Shown piece after piece: positions 54,904-64,000 of a stretch of DNA of 64,000 bases. The translations under genes were made by a program, and so were the position numbers. Numbering within the stretch: position 1 is the stretch's first letter; each line of letters opens with the position of its first letter. This stretch comes from Neonectria sp. B-13 (Eukaryota; Ascomycota; Sordariomycetes; Hypocreales; Nectriaceae), in the NCBI GenBank assembly GCA_002682825.1, contig NOKP01000016.1:1515660-1579659 (forward strand). The letters run 5' to 3'. Below the pieces are notes generated by a model that was given only the letters and a program-made list of their open reading frames with translations, did no database searches and had not been told where the DNA came from.

Positions 54904-57304
54904 TTACACTATATCGAAATTGAACCAATTGTCAATCGCCCTTCCAAAGTCATTCGCCTGCAGAAACAATCCATCTTGGTCGTTGATCCCAGAGAACCTG
55001 TCGACTAACACTCGATCCTCGTTGGAAACAGCCATCCCCGTCAGGCCTCGCGTGGCATCGGGATTAGATGCCTCCGCCGGGCTCGCCTCGTCACCCGGTG
55101 CATAAACAGGCACCTTCTTTGGAGCTGTCTTGTGACCGAAGATGCCAGCTGAACCCACCAAGTCAAACTCGGCGACATCCTGCTTCTGGCCGTCTGGTCC
55201 GGCCGTGAGGGAGTCGTCAAAGATGGACAAGTCCCTAGCTGCTCCGTCGCGTCCTGCTCTCTCGTAGATCAAGATATCCCAGAGCAGTTGCGCGTCGATG
55301 GACCAGGATTGCTGGTTTTCGTCGGTTTCTGACGACTCTGGTCTTGGAGATGGGACGCAGACGATGCTTTCCTGCAGCTTACGCAAATTCTGAGCCTGTG
55401 TATCAAGTGTCAGTTTCAGGTCAGGAGGCAATTTGAAGAATACGAACCATTATCGACACACTTGGCCAGACCAAGCCCATACGTTGTAAAAACCTCATAC
55501 ATGTCTCAAATCCGGCCTGGGCCTTGTCGCGAAGGGTGTAGTCCTTAACAAAGCTATGCTGCAGGTGTATGGTGGCAACAATGGCGACGCAATGGCCAAG
55601 CGACGGATCCGACACCTGGAAATCCTTCTTCTCCAGCTGGTCGAGGAAGTAAATGACCCAGCCCGCGTGGCGAGTGATCTGGTCGAACGACTGTTGGATG
55701 AAAGACTGCGGCATCGTGTAGCGAAAGTTCCGGAGGCGCATGGACAGCAGGAAAGGGTGATTGAGGAGACAAGGAATGGCAGCGTAGATGAACTGGAGGA
55801 ATAGCCATGGCCCCCAATAACTACGCTGCTTTTGTAGCGTTTCGAGATCATGGCCTCCGAAGTCGTTACCCGAGAATCGATATTTTAGAGGCACCTTGCA
55901 ATCAACCTCGAGATGGCGCAGCATGACGGACGAGTAGTCAGACTCGGGACTCCAAGGCGGCGGTTCGTCAGAGCTTACATGTGAAGCTGCGTATGCTCTA
56001 GCCATGCGCCACGCGTCAGTAATCTCAGCTGTGTAGGCGAGAATACCGGAGCTCGTCTGTCCTCTGCCAGTAAGATCGATTGGCATCGTTGACTCTGGAC
56101 TGTGTTGAGCAGTCATGCGACCACCGTGCATGGTGGAATACTTTTGGTTCTGGGCAAGAGCCGTTGTGTTCCAAGAGCCCGGCGACGGGATTAGAGATCC
56201 TTGGAGATTCTGCAGCATGGCAATGCCTTGAGTGCAGAACTGGAATTCTGTTACGTCTCCCAGAGATGTTCTTGGTGGAAGACTGTGGACCAGGTGGCTT
56301 GCCATGCTGGCATTCAACCCGGCTTGTACGACGTTTCCATCTATTGGTGATGATTCAGCATTCTTGCGTCGCAGTTCCTCGGTCTCTCCCGTACTTACCC
56401 ACAAAGTCAATCTGGCTAAGCAGACACAAAGTCTGCAGTGTCGATAGCCTGACGTGACCATCTGCGATACGATTCATGACCAGTCTACGGGCGGTTTTGG
56501 CCATCTCTTCGAGTTGGCCCTTTTTCTGGGAGCTCAGAGTGCCTGGGGGAAATCGCAGGCTGAGGGCTTTGATCGCAAGCACCACGTCATGGTCCCGATC
56601 TTTCAGTGTGTCGAGGAAATCCTCTTCCTTGAAAAGGGCAATCGGCTGGTTGTGGCACCAGGTCAGATAAAGCTGGCCCGTCTCGAGCAGTGTTTGGTCA
56701 GATGTAGTTTCGTCCCTTTCAGAAGATATGTCAGCGCAAAGACGATGAGAAGTAGCACCTATGGCTACACACGTTGAAGATTGAGCCATTCCTTGGCTTT
56801 GATCGTTCCAGGGCTCATCAGGGACGAGTTGAGATTGAGGAGTGCCAGGCTGGCGATATGGCGCTGTCGGACGAGATGTTGCACCCGGAGGGCTGCAATA
56901 ATTAGCCTTGAGTGCAATGGTGTAAGAAGTGCAAGATTGACGATACCTCAAGTTCTGGATTAGTTGATCCAACTTCCCTTCTAATGCCTCCATTCGATAT
57001 TCCTAGGACAGACCTTCTGTTAATTACTCAACAGATCTCTAATCCTTTCTCTTCTGGAATATTAGCTTACAATCTTCCGATTGTGTCTGAATTGAGTGGA
57101 ATCAGGCTCAGCAGCGCTGTATATACACTGCTGCCCCAGACGCTGGCAGTAGGAGCATATTGGCCGCTCTCCCGGACATTTCGACTTCTTCCTCCTATTT
57201 CACCAGGTTAGAACTGTTCTCGGTATCTTGGGTTAGTCATATATTGCATACCGACAAGGCTCGCATGCCTGATGCGCTCGTCTCATAGATCTCGTGTCGT
57301 CCAT
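54904..57304 (-). CDS. Zn2Cys6 transcription factor with fungal-specific middle homology region
   Basis: The predicted protein has 703 residues from exons 57252-57304, 57071-57194, 56947-57002, 56399-56892, 55448-56340 and 54904-55395. The zinc cluster is split by intron 1 after A-C-E-P-C-R and continues with R-K-K-S-K-C, six residues to Cys, C-S-Y-C, six to Cys. A short helical dimerisation segment (M-E-A-L-E-G-K-L-D-Q-L-I-Q-N-L) follows. Intron 3 (56893-56946, 54 nt) lies in an open frame and is easily missed. The middle has the fungal-trans pattern (L-Y-L-T-W-C-H-N-Q-P-I-A-L-F, and later M-R-L-R-N-F-R-Y-T). A further intron in the large fourth exon cannot be ruled out. It converges on the Rieske oxygenase and is the likely local regulator of the cluster. 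Confidence 0.88.
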
Positions 57305-58273
57305 GTCGTATTTCGGTCGCGATTTCGCGGTCTTGTTCGCAATGCAGGTACGCGTCTCTCCATTTCCCAAAAGTGAACGGTAAGCTCGGAGATGGCCCGG
57401 CATGACCGTCACCGAGACTGTGAAGGCGACGGGGCACCTCTTAAGACAGGAAGTGAAATGCGGGGAACACACGCTAATGCGCTCTGGCATGACCAAGGCC
57501 TGTTATCATTAGCGGTTGGTTGGCAAGCTAACCTGTTCAAGGGTAAGGTTGGTGGATACCGAGATAAGTTGCTGGCCTATGGTATGGGTGGGATTTTTAA
57601 GAGCTGAAGCCTCACGAGATAACGGATGTGTTGGAGACATCAGATCCCGTTCGGCTTCATCGTCACCGCCTGCATTAGCTTCGAGGTTCGAATCACGAAA
57701 AACACATTCTCTTTTGTTTTGTGAAGGTAAAGGTGCGTGGGTCAACTGTCGCTAAGCTATCTCGCGTTCTGGAAGCTGGGTGCGTGGTAGTTTGAGGTGG
57801 GAAGTTGATGCCGTGGGATTTGTGAGTTATGTGAGGATAAGAAGAGGTCGTAGAGAAAAACGTGTACCTAAATGGTCAAAAAGAAGTTCAATGCACTCAA
57901 AGTATGTAAAGAGAACTGGGGTATAAAGAAGACCAAGAACAGTTCTCGCAGGGCCAAGCGAGCAGTCGCTCAGCCATTTTGCCAGCGACAATATTGGCTA
58001 GGCTTGCTTTTGGCGTTTCGCCAATCATCCCCCAAAAATAATACTTAGATGAGCTCAGGAGGAGCTTTCAATCACTTGATGTAACAAACATTGGATCTTT
58101 GAGAATATCTCTAGCTGTTCGTCATCATTAACCTACTGCAATGCTTAAGGGTAAGTCTAAGAGATTTCATGAACTTCTGCCCCAAGAAGTACAGTTTCGA
58201 CATCTTTGACTGCTATTTATGCCAGTGAGTTTTGGTCTCTTTGAACCTTATTCTGCTTTGAAGTCTTATTGTT
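57305..58273. other. Intergenic
   Basis: Promoter of the Zn2Cys6 regulator and 3' flank of the NTF2-like gene. Only chance frames were found. Confidence 0.55.
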
Positions 58274-58826
58274 CTACTTAGCTTCGCCTTGCAAAGCCGC
58301 AATTTTCTCCCTCAATGGTACATCATCTATGAAGACATGTAGAGCCTTCACCATCCCCATCTCACTACCATCAGCCACCAAATCGAGGTTGGCTGCCGCG
58401 GGTACAATCACAGTGTTGTCCAAGCTGTCTCCTTTGGCCCGGTACTCAACAGAGACGACAGTGTAGACGGTGTTCTCAACAACATCTGCATTTGTTTGAT
58501 TAGATTCCAAGCAAAAAGCAGATTGCAGCACCATTTTCACGAACCGGAAGAGACAATATTGTGTTTCATATGGTCCAAGAGCGAGAACCGGCTAACCATG
58601 GCAGCATCAATGGCATCTCGACCGCTTAGTGTAGGGTGGTTTGCAAAGTGAAGAGACCCGTCCCTGGAAAAGCCGGATGCCACTTGCGAGGGGACCAACG
58701 AGTCACAAAGATCATAGAACTGGATGTTGTTAGTAACTCGTACGATACTGAAGAATATTAGACTCTGTTGCTTACGGTTCTGGCAAATACGACAGCCTCA
58801 TGTCGGTTTTGTGGGACAGAAGACAT
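58274..58826 (-). CDS. NTF2-like protein (SnoaL-like)
   Basis: The predicted protein has 145 residues from exons 58776-58826, 58545-58719 and 58274-58485. The second intron has a GTTCGT donor. The chain starts S-S-V-P-Q-N-R-H-E-A-V-V-F-A-R-T-F-Y-D, then V-A-S-G-F-S-R-D-G-S-L-H-F-A-N-H-P-T-L-S-G-R-D-A-I, the classical NTF2-like entry (a helix, F-x-x-D-G and G-R-D-A-I). It ends with a sheet including T-V-Y-T-V-V-S-V-E-Y-R-A. It is a different member of the superfamily from the gene at 4326-4718. The pocket residues cannot tell whether it is an enzyme. Probably cytosolic. Confidence 0.85.
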
Positions 58827-59085
58827 GGTGGCAACTAAAGAGAATCACATACGGCCCGCTCGCTTGGAATTATGAGGTAGGAAGTCCTTATACGTTAATC
58901 ACCTCAACCTAGTCGTCGTTTAATCCCAGGGCTGCGTTAGAGAAGAATGGCTTCTTTATATTCTTGTTAACAGCTTAAAACAACATGAGCTTAGCTGTAG
59001 AAACGGAATTGAATTTTTAGTGTGCTTGGGTTTCATCTCCGAGTTCTCTAGTACTTAGGCATACCATCTTTCCAAGATCCTGTGT

Positions 59086-59580
59086 TCAGTACCAGAAGAC
59101 ACTTTCTTCACCGTCGTATAGCTTCCCTGACTCTTGCAATTGGCCAAGGGTTTCCTTCACTCTCCGAACCATTGCTTTGCCGTACTCTGGCCCTAATGGT
59201 GGCGCGGGCTTCGCTGTATCTTGTCTAAGCCAGGGAACTTTGGTGATCCGTGACGCAGCTTCCTTCATAAGGGCTGTCCCTTCGCCGTCATAGGCGCTGC
59301 CAAGGACGATTGCTTTGATGCCCCGAGATAGGTCTCCAGATCCGATGTCGCTACCCTTCTCAGCTGGAATTATTCCTTGAAGTATCTGAGGGAGCTCCTT
59401 GATTCCTGCCTCCGGGGTGAGGATGAAGTGCACCACTGGTGTATAGACTTAGCTACCCGCAAGTTGCTTAAAGTCTCATAGTTTGGACTTACCCTCATAC
59501 TCAGGCTGCAGACCGGCGATGACGCCCTTGCCAATTTGCTCGGTCTTGCCACATAAAACGATGGGAATAGCGCTGGTCAT
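59086..59580 (-). CDS. Conserved fungal protein with nucleotide-binding-like N-terminus
   Basis: The predicted protein has 145 residues from exons 59493-59580 and 59086-59435; the intron 59436-59492 has a GTAAGT donor. The start I-P-I-V-L-C-G-K-T-E-Q-I-G-K-G-V-I resembles the first strand-loop-helix of a dinucleotide-binding fold, and V-V-H-F-I-L-T-P-E-A-G the next strand. Similar short proteins of this kind are common and unnamed in ascomycetes. It lacks the C-terminal domain of full epimerases, so enzymatic function is doubtful. It is transcribed in the same direction as the NTF2-like gene, 260 bp upstream of it, but with its own start. Confidence 0.72.
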
Positions 59581-60703
59581 TTTGATGGATGTCAGCTGGA
59601 AGGCGATGCTTTTGCGTGACGTGTTTGGGATTACACAAACAAATCTTGGGAATGGTTTTCAGGGGACTTTTGTATTTCCGTGAACTCCTCAAAGTAAGCA
59701 CTAGCCACAATCAGAATATATTCACGTGTTCAACGCATCTGGTCACGGGAGTGAGAATATTAGTTCTGAATTGCGTTCAGTGATTAATTCTGCCCGGTGG
59801 CAATACACTGGCCACAACTTTCCGGAAGTTGGGAATTCACGTTGTAGCAAGGCTTCACCCATCGTGAACTAGCTAGTTTTGGAGTGGCCTCATGGAAGAG
59901 AACAGTACATAGTTAACATCCAGTGCGCGCATGCACTGTAGAAAGGCCTCAAGGCAGAGCTGACTGGGTATAAGCAGAGCGACACGCTGCGACCCGGCTC
60001 CTACGGCCGTGCATGTGCATGGAATCGATCTATTCGTTGCCAAGCAACTAAATCCGCGCTTCGGCAGATTCACTGAATGTTGAGCTCTGATATCTCAGTC
60101 GCAGTTTTACATCTGGATGAAATAGTTGTTGCATCTAAGTTTTGACGATGGTCTTTAATTCTTGCGAATGGAAATACTCTTCTTCGATGCACTTGGTTAA
60201 CTACTGTTTATCCAAGATGCAGCGTCGATGACTCGTTAGCTGCAGTAACAGTGGTACTTTTGTGCGGACACCTAAACCGCATGTTATGACATATCTCTTT
60301 TGCTGCGGTAAGACACCTTTTGGGTATCGCACGGGAATACTCGAGCTAATGCACTAGCACAGCATGACAGGTACCTCTACTGTCACCGAATTCAGCTGAC
60401 GCTCTATGTATCGTTGATCCCTCGCTGTACAGACCGTAACCTTATAGAGCGTGTTTTAGAGCATGGGATAATAGCGTATTCTATGTACCTGCTGGTATTG
60501 AGAAAAGCGCATGCGGGACTTAAAAGATGCCACGCGCCGCAATTTCGACAAGCGGGGCATGTGTCGTTGTCCTCATCACTGAACCAACGTGTTATTTGAG
60601 GGGTCGTCTATATAATACGCCCGTAGAGATTGCTACGTAGGCCTGTAGAGATGGTGATGCTGAAAGCTGAATTACCTAGCCGTCGACTCAAGGAAACATC
60701 GTG
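59581..60703. other. Intergenic, divergent promoters
   Basis: About 1.1 kb between the small unknown gene (leftward) and the Ecm33-like gene (rightward). A TATATAA at 60609-60615, about 90 nt before the ATG at 60704, is a plausible core promoter for the rightward gene. No other gene is seen. Confidence 0.55.
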
Positions 60704-62215
60704 ATGCGACCGCACACCATAACGGCCATTGGGCTTTTACCTCTCTTCTTCGGTGGGCAAAGTAAATCTTGTTGACTGGTAGTTCTGTATTTACTCAAAT
60801 TTCAGGAGCTGCGCAGGCTGTGACTTGCCAGAATGTCACAGTTTCCGATGCAACCGAGGCAGCCGAGATCCGGAGAGACTGCAAAATAATTACCGGCAAT
60901 CTCACATTTGGGGACGTGGAAGAGGACATCAATCTGGACGGCGTCGAAGAAGTAATTGGTAATGTTTACCACGAAGGCCGAGACTGTGACTCTCATGAAC
61001 CATATCGGGTCTGTATGATACCATCATTCAACTTTTCCATCTCCAGTTCTACCCTCACTAAAGTCGGCGGTCACTTCGAATTTTCGGAGTTTTCTGGGCT
61101 GACCGAACTTCGACTCCCGAACCTTACAACTGTCTACGAATCTATGAACCTTGACCACCTCTACGACCTTGAGCAACTGGACATCACCAAACTCTCGGCG
61201 GTCGGCAGCTTCAGCCTCGAGGCGATGAACCTGAAGAGCCTAAAACACGAGAGCTTGAAGTCCTTTACGCAAGGTTATGGTGAAATCAGCTTGAGTACCT
61301 CTATCGAATCAATCGACAGCTTTTTTACCTATCCGATTCCAGCAAATGAAACTGGAACTGAACAGGAAGGGCTCTTTTCAGCACGACTCATGGATATTCC
61401 CAATGTCAAACATTTCACTCTCGGATGGCCCAAGGTCCACCGTCTTAGCCTGTATGCAAATAACGACCTCAAAGTCACGCTCGGTACTGCAAATACAACT
61501 TCGATGGAACTTGGAGAGGTGGGACTCAATCGCAACGTCAATGCGTTTGAACGCCACAAAGCTGTCAAACGTTTGACCATCGGGACACTTCTTCTCCAAC
61601 ACTCTACATTGCAACATTTCAACGTCTTAGCCGATCATCTTTCCTCGTTAATGATCATTGAGAACCACAACCTGATGAGCATCGAGCTGTCTCCTAAGGC
61701 GGTCGATTGGGACAATTTTGATCTATACATAAGTGCTTGCTGGAATTTGCACCTGACGTCCGAATACCGGGTTAACGGGGATGGTGAAAAGGAACGGTTT
61801 TGGTACTGGCCACGACACAACATGACCAGCGTCTTGATTATGGATTCACCTGTCTCCAACGACTTCTTGTAAGTTATTCTTCCGGGTCGCCCCAAGGATT
61901 AGATGGATGTCAATGGCTAACTGATTGATTCTCTGTAGCGATACCTTTCTACAAGCACCTAAAAGCTCCAACTCTTCCAAAACCCCAAAGGTTCATGAAA
62001 CTTTCTTGTTGTTCCCACCATCGTGGCAGCATGGTAATAGGGTGGAATTCAACTGCACGCCATTTGCCGAATTGCGCAAGCGGGGTGTGCTACCGGAAGA
62101 CTACTTCTGCGAGAACGTTGCACAACAAGACGAGTCCGCAAATGGTCTGGCAGCAGTTCGTGAGACATTGCTTTTTGGGATTGCGTCCTTGGGAAATGTT
62201 TTGTTTGGCCAATGA
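60704..62215 (+). CDS. Ecm33/Sps2-like cell-surface protein with receptor L-domains
   Basis: The predicted protein has 465 residues from exons 60704-60761, 60806-61868 and 61939-62215. Exon 1 encodes a signal peptide (I-G-L-L-P-L-F-F-G-G). The mature chain begins A-V-T-C-Q-N-V-T-V-S and continues with irregular leucine repeats of the receptor L-domain type (G-N-L-T-F-G, L-T-E-L-R-L-P-N-L-T-T-V, L-E-Q-L-D-I-T-K-L), many N-x-S/T sites and paired cysteines. This is the layout of fungal Ecm33/Sps2 proteins, which are GPI-anchored or wall-bound and needed for wall integrity. The C-terminus has only a modest hydrophobic end (L-F-G-I-A-S-L-G-N-V-L-F-G), a possible GPI signal. The family assignment is moderate. 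Confidence 0.75.
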
Positions 62216-62314
62216 TTATTCTGGTAGCATTATCTCAGTCAGTAATTCAGGTGAACGAGACAGTGAGGTCACTGACCTTGCCCCATCTAAATGCTGAGGC
62301 ACACAGTGCTCCTT

Positions 62315-62803
62315 TCATAGATCCTTGCGAAAGTAGACACGTTCATAGCCTGAATCGGTCTTCCGCTCAGTCTCAACAAAGCCCATCTTCGCGTAGAGAC
62401 CTAAATTCTCATACATCTTGATGTTTGTAAAGAGCGTGAGAGCCGGGCGGCCCTGTGATCGCGCCAACTCTTCGGCATAGTTCATGAGTACTCTTCCATA
62501 GCCGCGACCCTGGGCGGCAGGGTCTACCACCAAATTGTTGATCTTGATGGAATCGGACTGGCTGTCGATGCCAAGCACAATTGAACCAACGATGGTCTTG
62601 GTTGCATCGGCGCGGAGGACGAATATGTCATGAGTGTTGAGAAGTTCGCTGTAGTCTGCTGTCATCGGAGCTGGTGGCTTGCCGATACGCTCAATGTATT
62701 TTGAATACGCCTCATCGACGATGGCCTTGATGGCTTGGATGTCTTCTGGCTTAGCCCTTGTCATTGTGAGGCCCTCAATGGGTGTACGTGGTGGTTCAGT
62801 CAT
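62315..62803 (-). CDS. GNAT-family N-acetyltransferase
   Basis: The predicted protein has 162 residues with no intron, starting at the ATG at 62803. The acetyl-CoA-binding motif A (N-N-L-V-V-D-P-A-A-Q-G-R-G-Y-G-R-V-L-M) is complete. It is preceded by the D-S-I-K-I strand and followed by A-L-T-L-F-T-N and Y-A-K-M-G-F. The N-terminal helices A-I-K-A-I-V-D-E-A-Y-S-K-Y and R-I-G-K-P-P-A-P-M are typical of small GNAT proteins of the YitI/PhnO-like group. The acceptor substrate is unknown. It converges on the Ecm33-like gene, whose stop is about 100 bp away. Confidence 0.9.
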   Translation of the reverse strand: MTEPPRTPIEGLTMTRAKPEDIQAIKAIVDEAYSKYIERIGKPPAPMTADYSELLNTHDIFVLRADATKTIVGSIVLGIDSQSDSIKINNLVVDPAAQGRGYGRVLMNYAEELARSQGRPALTLFTNIKMYENLGLYAKMGFVETERKTDSGYERVYFRKDL

Positions 62804-63444
62804 CTTTTGACTGTGCAAGATGACAATGACAGCAACCCGAGTGAAATAAATCCGATGGGTGGCAAACTAAGAAACGATGGCGGTTTCAATGTCGTAGAGC
62901 TGACAAGGGCGTTTCGAGGTTCGCAATTACAGATTAACCCTCGCATCATGTATGAGTCATGTCGGGCTAAATCGGCCCGCCATGGGGAGTTTTAAAATAG
63001 GAATCGATGAACCGGGTATCATGAGGCTAGTTAAGTTCGGGTAGTGCTTATTCTTTACATAGAATTTTACTACTTCATGACGCACGCTTGTCAGTAAGAA
63101 CTCGCATTTGCCGTGTGCCCGTGTAGACGCTGTGGTTCAAAATCTATGGATGTGGGACACGAACAAAGACTAAAGCCGTACTCATAGATATTGCGGAGAA
63201 TCCCCTTCCCAGGGGGTTATTGACTGTGATGGATAGTTTACGATAGAACGCTTCGACGGTTCCAGGAACAGAGGTTGGTCACCGGATTGGGTTTCAAACT
63301 CGAAAATGACTCAACATCTGCAGCAGCCATGGCCTCATCCTACTTTAAGGAGATATGATTTCCGCCGATAGTGTATAAGCTACAGCAATATCCTACGTCT
63401 ATACATTTATGTCTATATATATATATATATATTTGGGGTTTCTT
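62804..63444. other. Intergenic, with a (TA)n run
   Basis: The promoter of the GNAT gene, then A+T-rich sequence including a short TATATA run at about 63414-63432. No gene was recognised before the relic that follows. Confidence 0.5.
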
Positions 63445-63990
63445 TTACATCTCACTGGACTCTGAAATCTCATCACCACTGCTGATAATCTTCAGATCCC
63501 TCTCCGCATCGAGACATCTCTTTCGAATGGAGAACCAGGCCATGATATGACCAACAACCAACCAAGTGAACATAACTGGGAGAGTCGAGGGCAGCTGCCA
63601 GCCGAGTAGAGGCTTTTGAGTGGGTGTAGATGCCGGCCCAATAGTGACCACGACAGACCGCACGGCGGACCGAGGCAGCATCGGGGAAGTCGGTAACGGG
63701 TCGAAACTCGACAGTCGGAAACGAGTTGCTTTTGAGCTGAGTGTAAGCATTTGAGACAGCCTCACTGATGTCTCCTCCGTCGTAATCGATAGCGAGAATC
63801 TTCAAAGCGTGTACACGACTCGACTGCCTGAAAGCTGTCCCAAAGAAGTGACATGATTGCAAGGAACATTATGAGGATGATTACCCCCATCATCATCTTG
63901 GGAATGAGGAATTATTTCCGCCGGCCGTGCCATTCGGGGTGTCGAAAACGCCGTCGACCGAGCTCATGGATAGGAAACGATGCTTCCATT
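63445..63990 (-). pseudogene. Broken SNG1/DUF3533-like membrane protein gene
   Basis: Three pieces in two frames look like parts of one DUF3533 (nitrosoguanidine-resistance SNG1-type) protein. First is a membrane segment (M-M-M-G-V-I-I-L-I-M-F-L-A), then in another frame R-V-H-A-L-K-I-L-A-I-D-Y-D-G-G-D-I and Y-W-A-G-I-Y-T-H, then in a third stretch the C-terminal L-P-V-M-F-T-W-L-V-V-G-H-I-M-A-W-F with R-K-R-C. As I know the family, a long segment of several membrane helices should lie between the last two. It is missing here, and the frame changes at the join near 63590. The gene seems to have lost its middle by deletion and cannot make a working protein. Its 5' end may be near the window edge. 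Confidence 0.6.
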
Positions 63991-64000
63991 ATTGGCCCCA

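Noticed and set aside
63414..63432. (TA)n run as a functional element
   Set aside because: Short simple repeat in an A+T-rich 3' flank; nothing suggests more than slippage.
1..64000. CRISPR array, bacterial operon features or complete transposons
   Set aside because: The sequence is nuclear fungal DNA with spliceosomal introns. The only regular arrays lie inside the ankyrin coding region, and I recognised no transposase, reverse transcriptase or terminal repeats.

Overview
The window is nuclear DNA of a filamentous ascomycete. Nearly every gene is broken by short introns (about 48-80 nt) with GTAAGT/GTGAGT-type donors, CTRAY-like branch sites and YAG acceptors. The gene families are typical of plant-associated or saprotrophic Sordariomycetes (probably Hypocreales, Fusarium-like; an inference from family content only): a CE5 esterase, a GH115 alpha-glucuronidase, many Zn2Cys6 regulators, SAT4/HAL4-type kinases and ankyrin proteins. 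All exon structures are my own reading from open frames and splice sites. Product names rest on recognised motifs, not on searches.

Layout. 0-12.7 kb: a sugar transporter cut by the window edge, a secreted cutinase/acetylxylan-esterase-like enzyme, an NTF2-like protein, a secreted glutamic-peptidase-fold-like protein, a 3.2 kb gene-free stretch, then a full GH115 enzyme. 12.7-15.3 kb: gene-poor DNA holding a decayed fragment of an acyclic-terpene-utilisation (AtuA-like) gene. 15.3-28.6 kb: a signalling-type block with a large membrane/ankyrin protein carrying several in-frame tandem repeats, a DUF7580-like protein, divergently from it an unusual zinc finger + Clr5 + Zn2Cys6 + protein kinase fusion, and an F-box/LRR-like protein. 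29.4-40.1 kb: an SDR ketoreductase, an uncharacterised fungal protein, a PaxU-like DUF829 protein, a seven-exon secreted protein and a Zn2Cys6 regulator. Near 40.4 kb is an intron-containing tRNA-Asn. 41.7-48 kb: a secreted flavin amine oxidase, a small cupin, an MFS transporter divergent from the cupin, and a kinase-like protein. 48.7-57.3 kb: a probable catabolic cluster of Baeyer-Villiger monooxygenase, FAD amine oxidase, Rieske oxygenase and Zn2Cys6 regulator. 58.3-64 kb: small NTF2-like and unknown proteins, an Ecm33-like cell-surface protein, a GNAT acetyltransferase and a broken SNG1/DUF3533-like relic.

How genes may work together. The Rieske oxygenase and the FAD oxidase are divergent, and between them lies an imperfect dyad containing CGG-N8-CCG, the kind of site a Zn2Cys6 protein binds. 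The neighbouring regulator is the obvious candidate. The chemistry suggests stepwise oxidative N-demethylation of a quaternary or secondary amine. The most unusual item is the 959-aa fusion at 23747-26783, in which three classes of DNA-binding or regulatory domain are joined to a SAT4/HAL4-type kinase whose DFG motif reads DFS. It shares a 328-bp divergent promoter with the DUF7580-like gene.
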